Shown one piece after another: positions 1 through 5,327 of a DNA stretch of 5,327 nucleotides. The first letter of the stretch is position 1. Every line of letters begins with the position of its first letter. The position numbers and the translations under genes were made by a program. The notes under the pieces were generated by a model. That model did no database searches, was not told the DNA's origin, and saw only the letters and a list, made by a program, of their open reading frames with translations. Source of the DNA: Actinobacteria bacterium UBA7422 (GTDB lineage Bacteria; Actinomycetota; Actinomycetes; S36-B12). The stretch spans positions 8,047 through 13,373 of the forward strand of contig DKME01000054.1 of assembly GCA_002469525.1 (NCBI GenBank), in the 5' to 3' direction.

Positions 1-789
1 TCAACGCAACTAACTAAGGACACCGGTTACACCGAATGGACCGACACAGAGCTGATGACCATTTCCGCCGCACGCGCGCTGGAGTTCGTCACCTCATGCT
101 TCGTAGGTGTTGGAATACCTTCTACTGCTGCCATCACAGCACAAAGAATTCTTAATCCAGACCTCATTTTAATCTACGAATCGGGAACTATTGGCTCGCG
201 CCCAGACAAAATTCCACTCTCAATCGGCGATGGCGCACTTTGTGATTCGGCAATTAGCACCGTAAGTGTGCCTGAAATGTTCAATTACTGGTTACAGCCA
301 GGGCGTATCGATACCGGTCTGTTGGGAGCGGCTCAAGTCGACCGGTTTGGAAATCTGAACTCGACGGTTATCGGAGATGAGTATCGGCTTCCAAAAGTCC
401 GATTACCCGGGGCTGGTGGCGCTCCTGAGATCGCAAGCTCCTGTGAGGAAGTCACCGTGATTATTAAGCATTCACGTAAAGCTTTTCCTGAAAAAGTTGA
501 TTTCATAACCAGCGTTGGACATGGTCGAGACATGTCAGTCAGAGGAGCCTTGGGCTTTGCCGGGCAAGGGCCGGTTCGGGTGATTACAGATTTGGGTGTT
601 CTAGAAATGAGCGAAGAGCACGGTGAATTGATTCTCGCCGCAATTCACCCAGGGGTGACGGTAGAAACTATTGCGCAGGCTACGGGCTGGGACTTGATTA
701 TTAGTCCAAACCTTGTGGTTACCCCCGAACCTACGCAGATAGAACTCGACACTTTACGTCAGTTAATCATGTATTCTTCAACGCGCTGA
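1..789 (+). CDS. Class I CoA-transferase beta subunit (glutaconate/3-oxoacid CoA-transferase type), 5' end outside window
   Basis: Beta subunit of a two-subunit class I CoA-transferase of the GctB/IpdB-like type. The family moves CoA between carboxylic acids through a glutamyl-CoA intermediate; some members act as ring-opening hydrolases. The frame is open from base 1. The first ATG (55) is probably internal: the residues before it (YTEWTDTEL-M, codons 28-57) look like the usual family N-terminus (YTxxEMM followed by an AAR helix), and there is no in-frame ATG, GTG or TTG in 1-54. The true start is therefore upstream. Numbering from that ATG, FVGVGIPS lies at 16-23, the YESG motif at 41-44 with E42 as candidate catalytic glutamate, then LSIGD, GAAQVDRFGN, the glycine-rich LPGAGGAPE, and VDFITSVGHG. 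The C-terminal HPGVTVE...TGWDL segment is also typical. The alpha subunit should lie just upstream; stops in the other two frames at 11-13 and 15-17 could be its end. The exact acid substrate is unknown. Confidence 0.9.
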   Translation, partial: STQLTKDTGYTEWTDTELMTISAARALEFVTSCFVGVGIPSTAAITAQRILNPDLILIYESGTIGSRPDKIPLSIGDGALCDSAISTVSVPEMFNYWLQPGRIDTGLLGAAQVDRFGNLNSTVIGDEYRLPKVRLPGAGGAPEIASSCEEVTVIIKHSRKAFPEKVDFITSVGHGRDMSVRGALGFAGQGPVRVITDLGVLEMSEEHGELILAAIHPGVTVETIAQATGWDLIISPNLVVTPEPTQIELDTLRQLIMYSSTR

Positions 790-1716
790 ATGCGCCGCTC
801 GGGCCTGCGCAATTAGCATGATGCCATCGTCGCGATCCTGCACGTCATGTTCCCAATTAGTTAGTGGGTGTTCCATTTCTATTTCACTGGCCACTTGATC
901 AACCAACTCTGGACTCCATGGTTGGGTATTTTCCCGATCCAAAGCCATCTGGTAATAACTCGATCCCATGCGTGCCGCATGGGCACGCAGACCTCCGGGT
1001 ACATTCAGATGCGACGTTACAAAGGGACCGGTAACGGCCCAGCGCAGAGCTAGTCCTTCGCGCACGAGAGTGTCTACATCAGGGGCAGAGAGAACTCCGT
1101 CGGCTACCAACGAGTAAGCCTCGCGTAGCAGCGCACCTTGCAGTCGATTGAAAGCGAACCCCAATTGCTCCTTATGCAATTGAACGGGGGACATATTGGC
1201 TTGAGTGAGTAGTTCACTGACTCGATCGACCACCGTATCTTGTGTCTCTGGCGTTGTGACAATTTCTGCAACGCGAATGAGAAATGGTGGATTCGCCGGG
1301 TGAACAATTAGGAATCGCTCCCGCCCCTTCACTTTGAGGCCGGACGAGCTCGCCGTTATTGCCGAAGATGAACTCGAGATCACCGCATGGTCTGGCACAA
1401 TTTCCGAGATTGCACCAAGTAGGTCAATCTTTTGTTCCAGATTTTCAGGTCCCGCTTCGAAGACAAAATCACAGTTGGAGAGTGCCGGTGCTAGCTCTGA
1501 GTAAACCGAAATGAACTCACAGATGTGCTCGGGGCTTTGGGATTCAAGGCCAAAATGGTTCAGGCGGGACACGATCTCTTTGATCCGAGGCAGAGCCTTC
1601 TGCGCGGCATCTTCGTTTACCTCGCACACGTGCACCCGGTAGCCGGCCGTTGCGAACACCACTGCCCAGCCGATCCCGATCGATCCTGCACCGACAATTC
1701 CAATATTGTGACTCAC
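778..1716 (-). CDS. Lambda-crystallin-type NAD-dependent 3-hydroxyacid / 3-hydroxyacyl-CoA dehydrogenase
   Basis: A 312-residue soluble dehydrogenase of the 3-hydroxyacyl-CoA dehydrogenase superfamily, about the length of CRYL1 (L-gulonate 3-dehydrogenase) and of single-domain carnitine dehydrogenases. The N-terminal Rossmann domain has GAGSIG (residues 9-14), and E32 at the end of the second strand suggests NAD over NADP. A serine run at 114-118 sits where the family has its catalytic-site serine. The catalytic pair is H139 and E151, twelve residues apart as in the family, inside HPANPPF; the HPxNPP form is typical of the CRYL1 branch rather than of fatty-acid HADH. N190 (FNRL) completes the active site, and the C-terminal helical domain follows. 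The start is GTG, chosen because GAAAAGG (1724-1730) lies 7 bases upstream and the first beta strand begins at once. It follows the P-protein-like pair by 55 bases on the same strand, so it is probably the last gene of that transcript. Its stop overlaps the end of the convergent CoA-transferase gene. Expected reaction: 3-hydroxyacid to 3-oxoacid; the substrate is not determinable. Confidence 0.88.
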   Translation of the reverse strand: MSHNIGIVGAGSIGIGWAVVFATAGYRVHVCEVNEDAAQKALPRIKEIVSRLNHFGLESQSPEHICEFISVYSELAPALSNCDFVFEAGPENLEQKIDLLGAISEIVPDHAVISSSSSAITASSSGLKVKGRERFLIVHPANPPFLIRVAEIVTTPETQDTVVDRVSELLTQANMSPVQLHKEQLGFAFNRLQGALLREAYSLVADGVLSAPDVDTLVREGLALRWAVTGPFVTSHLNVPGGLRAHAARMGSSYYQMALDRENTQPWSPELVDQVASEIEMEHPLTNWEHDVQDRDDGIMLIAQARAAHSAR

Positions 1717-1723
1717 GTTCCAA

Positions 1724-1730
1724 CCTTTTC
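1724..1730 (-). promoter_or_regulatory. Ribosome binding site of the CRYL1-type dehydrogenase
   Basis: GAAAAGG on the minus strand, 7 bases before the GTG at 1716. It decides a non-ATG start. It lies in the only clear intergenic gap of the minus-strand set (1717-1771), where no convincing promoter or terminator was seen. Confidence 0.6.
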
Positions 1731-1771
1731 TCTGTTAATTTCAGCCGGTCGATAGACCTCAGTAATCAAGG

Positions 1772-3304
1772 TCACTGATACTTGCGCGTGTATGACCTCC
1801 ACGTGGTTGCCCAGGTATCCGGATCGCTGAATTGCGCATCGCTCAACTTATGGATTGCTTGATTGTGTGGAGCAGACTTCACGAGCTCAGGCTGTGCGTA
1901 GGCCTCCTCGCAACTTTGCGCTAGGGCGTCAATCCAATGGTCAAGATCCTCACGCGACCAAAGCTCACCAGCCTCTGGAGTAATCGGCTCTGGGATAAAC
2001 CACGGGTCATGACTCAACCACGGTGCATCGACTCCAAAGTCGGTCATTCGATTTTGAATATCCAGAACGGTAACGCCGGTATCCGCCGTGAGCTTTTCCA
2101 GACTGTAACGGGTCATCTCTAGTCGAAAGAGTTTGTTATCGGGGAATGCCTTACTCACTCCAGGAATGCTCAAGATTCGAGTTTCCATGTAATTATTGGC
2201 AAGTACCGAAAGGTTTGCAGCCTCTCGCAAACCTTGGATGCCCATTGACCGTGACCAGCAGTAAGCGCGAATCACTACCGGGAGATTGCCCATGAACTCA
2301 CGAATACGCCCAACTCCCTTGTCACTTCCCTCAACCAACGTTAAAGCTCCCGAGTCGGTGCGCTCCAATAACGGTCCGGGAAGGTACTTGGCCAACTCGT
2401 CGGTGCAGCCATAGGCCCCGATTGCCGGTCCGCCACTCCCGCTCTTGGGTGAGCCAAATGTTTTGTGCAACATAAACATGCATGCGTCGAATCCCAATTC
2501 GCGCGCTCGTATCCGAGTCATCACTCCATTAAAGTTTGCGTGGTCATAGAAACACAACGCACCCGCATCGTGGGCTGCGTCAACCCATTCCTTCACGCGT
2601 GGGTTGTAAATGCCGATGTCATCCGGATTGTTCATGACAAGTGCAGCTGTTCTATCCGAGAGCGCCGCGCGCAGAGCCTCGGTTGAGGGGTAACCATCTT
2701 CTTCCAGTGGAAGAGTGATCACGGAAAAACCCGCAGCCGCGGCGGTTGCCGGATTACACGGGTGCGACTGAATGGTGGTGATGATTTCATTACGGGTACC
2801 AAGTTCACCGCGATCAGCGAAATATGCTCGCGTAAGCGTCATGTGCAAATAAGCGGCATCTGCACCGCCTCCGGCTTGAAACACAAAACGATCCATGCCT
2901 GAAACCTCTCGCAGCATGTGATCAAATGAATCGACTATTTCTAGTGTCCCTTGAAAAGTTGACGGATCTTGAAGTGGGTGGACTTCCGCTACTTCCGGTT
3001 TGTTCACCAAGCGCTCATTAACCCTGGGGTTGTACTTCATGGTGCAGGTTCCAAATAGCGAGACACCCATCATGCCCAGGGTCTGTTGTGAGAGGTGCTC
3101 GTAATGGCGCAGGACTTCAAATTCTGACAGTTCTGGAAGCTTGACAGATTTCTCTCTGCGCAAGTGAGCGGGGAGAAGCTCTCCTAATGTGTGATCTACC
3201 GGACGATCTAATGCAAAACGTTGCCCTCGTCGACCCGGTGAACCCATAGTGAGAACAATTGGCTCACTCCAGACTGCAGATTGGTATTTCTTCAACTCGG
3301 TCAT
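1772..3304 (-). CDS. Glycine decarboxylase (P-protein) subunit 2-like PLP enzyme, divergent
   Basis: A 510-residue fold-type I PLP protein related to GcvPB, slightly longer than the usual 480-490. In the glycine cleavage system this subunit binds PLP, decarboxylates glycine and passes aminomethyl to lipoyl-GcvH. Conserved features are GTCTMKYNP (85-93), H181 in SHPCNPATA (stacking on the PLP ring in the family), D254 in FYDHAN (pyridine nitrogen contact), and K281 in LHKTF (Schiff-base lysine). The C-terminal domain has the expected DFGVDAP...PEP...LDHWIDAL pattern. Several hallmarks differ: the usual PAAGAHGE reads AGGGADAA (144-151), the loop after the lysine usually containing PHGGGGPG reads PKSGSGGP (286-293), the usual DGAN is DHAN, and the late IEPTE segment is altered. 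The fold and PLP chemistry look intact, but the substrate may not be glycine. The ATG overlaps the stop of the subunit 1 gene (ATGA) and has AAGGAG 8 bases upstream. The likely partner is the preceding gene product. Confidence 0.88.
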   Translation of the reverse strand: MTELKKYQSAVWSEPIVLTMGSPGRRGQRFALDRPVDHTLGELLPAHLRREKSVKLPELSEFEVLRHYEHLSQQTLGMMGVSLFGTCTMKYNPRVNERLVNKPEVAEVHPLQDPSTFQGTLEIVDSFDHMLREVSGMDRFVFQAGGGADAAYLHMTLTRAYFADRGELGTRNEIITTIQSHPCNPATAAAAGFSVITLPLEEDGYPSTEALRAALSDRTAALVMNNPDDIGIYNPRVKEWVDAAHDAGALCFYDHANFNGVMTRIRARELGFDACMFMLHKTFGSPKSGSGGPAIGAYGCTDELAKYLPGPLLERTDSGALTLVEGSDKGVGRIREFMGNLPVVIRAYCWSRSMGIQGLREAANLSVLANNYMETRILSIPGVSKAFPDNKLFRLEMTRYSLEKLTADTGVTVLDIQNRMTDFGVDAPWLSHDPWFIPEPITPEAGELWSREDLDHWIDALAQSCEEAYAQPELVKSAPHNQAIHKLSDAQFSDPDTWATTWRSYTRKYQ

Positions 3305-4713
3305 GCAAGTATCTCCTTTAGTGCTTGAACCAATTGATCAATATCTTCCGCCGAGTGCAACTCGGTCACACAGTACAAAGCGCAGCCTTCTAGTCGCGAA
3401 TCCATAACTGCCAGATCGCATCCGCCAAATATTCCTCGGGCTAGCAACGCGTCGTTGATGGCCTTGATCGACTTTCCACTATCGCGGAATGAAACAACAA
3501 CCTCTCGAAAGTTAGTACCCGGCGATAGCACCTGTATGCCATTTACACTCGCAAGTGATCTTTTTAGATCGGAGGTTCGTTGTAAGACCGCAGCGCCGAT
3601 TTCCCTAAATCCTTCAGGTCCAAGTAGTGACATGTAGACACTCGCGGCAATTGCCCAAAGGTACACACCGTTTCCGGTCCAGTCGTTACCTTCCTCGCGT
3701 GCTGCATAGCTTGATTGCTCAAACAGGGTTAAAGCAAAACCCAATTCACCTTGTTTAGTTGTCTTGGCAAGACTGACTTGCAAAGTCGGAAATTGGCGAA
3801 CAAGTCGTTCTTCATCACGCGAGGCAATGAAACCGGCAACGCCTCCGCCGCTGTTGAGGTGGACCCCCAAGGAGGCGATTGATCCGACGCAGATATCACA
3901 ATCCAATGACCCGGGCGAGCGCACGATGCCCAACGTGATCGGATCCACTCCCATAATCGACAGGACCCCCTGTGTGCGGGCTATCTGAATAATCTCGCTC
4001 GCATTGATTTCAAGCGAACCAAGTGCATTAGGGGATTCGAAATATACGGCCGCTACTTGGTCATTAAGCAACACTCTCAGTTGATCTGTGTCAATGAGTC
4101 CGGTTTGAATATCACATGGACACGTAATTACCTCAAGATGCCCATCAAGATCGGGGTGACCCGCATAGGTGTTGACAACAGCCATTTTCTCGGGGTCAAG
4201 GATTTCCGGGATGATCACCTTGGAGCGCCCATTGACCCGGGCTGCCATTCGGAGTGCATGTCCTATTGCTGCTCCATAGCTGTACACGGGCAATCCGACA
4301 AATTCCATGTCAAGGAGTTCGCCCAATTGACTGGTGAATTCAAACCAAGCTTGCATCCGTCCTTGGTCCGAGGATGACGTTCCAAAAACCGGGGTGAGAA
4401 ATTCACTTCGCCCAATTACGGTGTCAACAATTGCGGGCACATAGTGTCGGTAGGCACCGGAACCGATAAATGAAAGATTGTCCTCACAGTGCTGGTTTCG
4501 CAAGAGCAGTTTGTTTACGACTTGAAAGAGTTCATGCTCGGATGAAAGTTCTTTCGGCCAGGAAAACTGGTGATCCGTCAGGTTGTCTTGGGGGATCTGC
4601 TCAAAGAGTTGGTCAAGATTTGTTGCGCCCACTGCATCGAGCATTGCTTGGCGCGCCTGCTCATTGGAGTTTGCCATATACGGGTGTCCATCGAAGCCCT
4701 CGAGTTTATTCAC
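3301..4713 (-). CDS. Glycine decarboxylase (P-protein) subunit 1-like protein, divergent
   Basis: A 470-residue homologue of GcvPA, the half of split P-protein that lacks the PLP lysine but shapes the active site of the heterodimer. The N-terminus after a short lead matches the family (HPYMANS at 10-16, AMLDAVG, then LFEQIP). FIGSGAYRHYVPAIVD (82-97) and SRSEFLT-like GRSEFLT (101-107) correspond to the family's GGGxYxHYVPAVVD and SRSEFLTAYTPYQPE. The next stretch is different: the nearly invariant YTPYQPExSQG is replaced by VFGTSSSDQG (109-118), one residue shorter. Later family features remain: SPNALG (227-232), GVDPITLG (255-262) and SGGGVAGF (288-295). The start is GTG, overlapping the stop of the AcoX-like gene (GTGA), with AAGGAG 8 bases upstream; the next in-frame ATG (residue 13) has no comparable site. 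Together with the following gene it should form an alpha2beta2-type enzyme. Loss of the YTPYQPE segment argues against simple glycine decarboxylase activity, but this is inference. Confidence 0.87.
   Translation of the reverse strand: MNKLEGFDGHPYMANSNEQARQAMLDAVGATNLDQLFEQIPQDNLTDHQFSWPKELSSEHELFQVVNKLLLRNQHCEDNLSFIGSGAYRHYVPAIVDTVIGRSEFLTPVFGTSSSDQGRMQAWFEFTSQLGELLDMEFVGLPVYSYGAAIGHALRMAARVNGRSKVIIPEILDPEKMAVVNTYAGHPDLDGHLEVITCPCDIQTGLIDTDQLRVLLNDQVAAVYFESPNALGSLEINASEIIQIARTQGVLSIMGVDPITLGIVRSPGSLDCDICVGSIASLGVHLNSGGGVAGFIASRDEERLVRQFPTLQVSLAKTTKQGELGFALTLFEQSSYAAREEGNDWTGNGVYLWAIAASVYMSLLGPEGFREIGAAVLQRTSDLKRSLASVNGIQVLSPGTNFREVVVSFRDSGKSIKAINDALLARGIFGGCDLAVMDSRLEGCALYCVTELHSAEDIDQLVQALKEILA
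3311..3319 (-). promoter_or_regulatory. Ribosome binding site of the P-protein subunit 2-like gene
   Basis: AAAGGAGAT on the minus strand, with AAGGAG ending 8 bases before the ATG at 3304. It lies inside the last codons of the subunit 1 gene, so the downstream gene has its own strong site in addition to the ATGA overlap. Confidence 0.8.
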
Positions 4714-5327
4714 GTTGCCATCTCCTTTTCCTCTGAAAATACTTGCGTGGTTCGAATGATGGTTGACTTTCGAATTCCTGTTTCAACCTTGATATAGCGT
4801 GGAAAGAAAAATGGTGATTCTGAAATATCGAGATCAACCCATAATCGACTGGGATTAAGTTTGTCGAGTTTGTCTTGATCGGCAACTATTTTGATTTTAT
4901 TCTTTGAAACCATGTGCAGGACTTTACTGCTGATCTGCTGATTGCCACGTCCAAGTAAAAAGCCTTGACCACCTATGACACCAAGGGTTAATGAAAGCTC
5001 CGCTCCACGCCCCGCGAGAGAAATAATTTCCTGCTCAGAGAGATCCACGCCTACGAGCATGCCGTCACAAACTGCATCCACTCCAAGAACAGGAGTCTCA
5101 TGTCCCAGTTCGAGCATCAATGTCTTAGCAGTTGACCCAGGGCCAATCAAGTGAATAATTCCTGGTTCAAGATCGTGGGCGACCGCGCGCAGGTGTTGAC
5201 GAATTTCGTGACCTGAGTCGGAACTGGAATACGACTTGGTGACCTGAACATTTCGCGGATCGGCCGGAACACATAGGGTTCCAAAGAACTCCATTGACGG
5301 CAGTGCGTCAGGGGATTCCATAAGGTC
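4710..5327 (-). CDS. AcoX / ATP-NAD kinase-like protein (COG3199 type), C-terminal part only
   Basis: The C-terminal part of a protein from the ATP-NAD kinase/AcoX family, whose members are usually about 330-380 residues. AcoX proteins are encoded in acetoin dehydrogenase operons, where their role is unsettled; other relatives are predicted NAD kinases. The frame is open to the window edge; the ATG at 5321 is not taken as the start because family members have a large N-terminal nucleotide-binding domain that is missing here and must lie beyond 5327. Counting from that ATG, recognisable elements are IGPGSTAK (59-66, family GPGTT), LGVDAV (79-84) followed by a DLSEQEI helix, and the diagnostic GGQGFLLGRGNQQIS (117-131). 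The final YIKVETGIRK matches the family end (YxRVVTGYRE). The kinase GGDGT motif would be outside the window, so catalytic competence cannot be judged. The stop overlaps the GTG of the P-protein subunit 1-like gene, so the two are co-transcribed and probably translationally coupled. Confidence 0.85.
   Translation of the reverse strand, partial: DLMESPDALPSMEFFGTLCVPADPRNVQVTKSYSSSDSGHEIRQHLRAVAHDLEPGIIHLIGPGSTAKTLMLELGHETPVLGVDAVCDGMLVGVDLSEQEIISLAGRGAELSLTLGVIGGQGFLLGRGNQQISSKVLHMVSKNKIKIVADQDKLDKLNPSRLWVDLDISESPFFFPRYIKVETGIRKSTIIRTTQVFSEEKEMAT
4720..4728 (-). promoter_or_regulatory. Ribosome binding site of the P-protein subunit 1-like gene (GTG start)
   Basis: The same nine bases, AAAGGAGAT, with AAGGAG ending 8 bases before the GTG at 4713. 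The ATG at 4721-4719, formed partly by this site, is in the frame of the upstream AcoX-like gene and reaches a stop after two more codons, so it is not the start. The site supports GTG initiation within the GTGA overlap. Confidence 0.78.

Noticed and set aside
55..789. IpdB-type steroid ring-opening hydrolase as a specific name for the CoA-transferase subunit.
   Set aside because: The YESG glutamate is present and the neighbours show no steroid catabolism genes; without the alpha subunit the choice between transferase and hydrolase cannot be made, so only the family is named.
791..811. Inverted repeat TGCGC...GCGCA with an 11-base loop near the convergent stops, considered as a terminator.
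   Set aside because: The stem is only 5 base pairs, the loop is large, no T-run follows on either strand, and it lies within the dehydrogenase coding region.
1717..1771. The gap between the P-like subunit 2 and dehydrogenase genes, considered for a promoter, operator or terminator.
   Set aside because: It holds only a 4-base-pair GGTC/GACC hairpin and a loose CTG...CAG palindrome. No -35/-10 pair with sensible spacing was seen, so only the ribosome binding site is reported.
868..2686. Several plus-strand open frames of 60-76 codons inside the dehydrogenase and subunit 2 genes.
   Set aside because: They are antisense shadows of well-conserved genes, show no domain features and have no convincing ribosome binding sites.
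4057..4377. Open frame of 106 codons on the plus strand.
   Set aside because: It lies wholly antisense to the P-protein subunit 1-like gene, has no recognisable domain, and its opposite strand carries conserved family motifs.
1772..4713. Naming the pair gcvPA and gcvPB outright.
   Set aside because: Several glycine-specific signatures are changed in both subunits and no gcvH or gcvT is visible, so the names would imply a function the sequence does not establish.

Overview
The window is almost entirely coding and contains five protein genes. Two run off the window edges. No RNA genes, mobile elements, repeats or CRISPR arrays were recognised. Base composition is mixed. Starts include GTG, Shine-Dalgarno sites are strong (AAGGAG), and genes are tightly packed with 4-base stop/start overlaps. 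This is a bacterial chromosome. The CoA-transferase subunit resembles those of actinobacteria, so a moderate-GC actinobacterium is possible, but the taxonomy is a low-confidence inference.

Layout: a plus-strand gene enters from the left edge and ends at 789. It encodes the beta subunit of a class I (glutaconate/3-oxoacid type) CoA-transferase. It converges on a minus-strand gene set that fills the rest of the window. Read in transcription order (right to left), that set is: the C-terminal part of an AcoX/ATP-NAD kinase-like protein (5327-4710); a homologue of glycine decarboxylase (P-protein) subunit 1 (4713-3301); a homologue of P-protein subunit 2 carrying the PLP lysine (3304-1772); and, after a 55-base gap, a lambda-crystallin-type 3-hydroxyacid/3-hydroxyacyl-CoA dehydrogenase (1716-778). 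The first three are joined by GTGA and ATGA overlaps and are probably translated in a coupled way.

The most interesting point is that the two P-protein-like subunits keep the core PLP chemistry residues but lack several signatures that are nearly invariant in true glycine decarboxylase: the YTPYQPE segment in subunit 1, and PAAGAHGE and the PHGGGGPG loop in subunit 2. They sit next to an AcoX-like protein, a hydroxyacid dehydrogenase and a CoA-transferase. No lipoyl carrier (GcvH) or aminomethyltransferase (GcvT) gene is visible. My inference is a catabolic cluster in which a divergent P-protein-like enzyme acts on an amino acid or amine other than glycine, or in an unusual lipoyl system. The dehydrogenase and CoA-transferase would then process a resulting hydroxy- or oxo-acid. 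The substrate cannot be read from the sequence.
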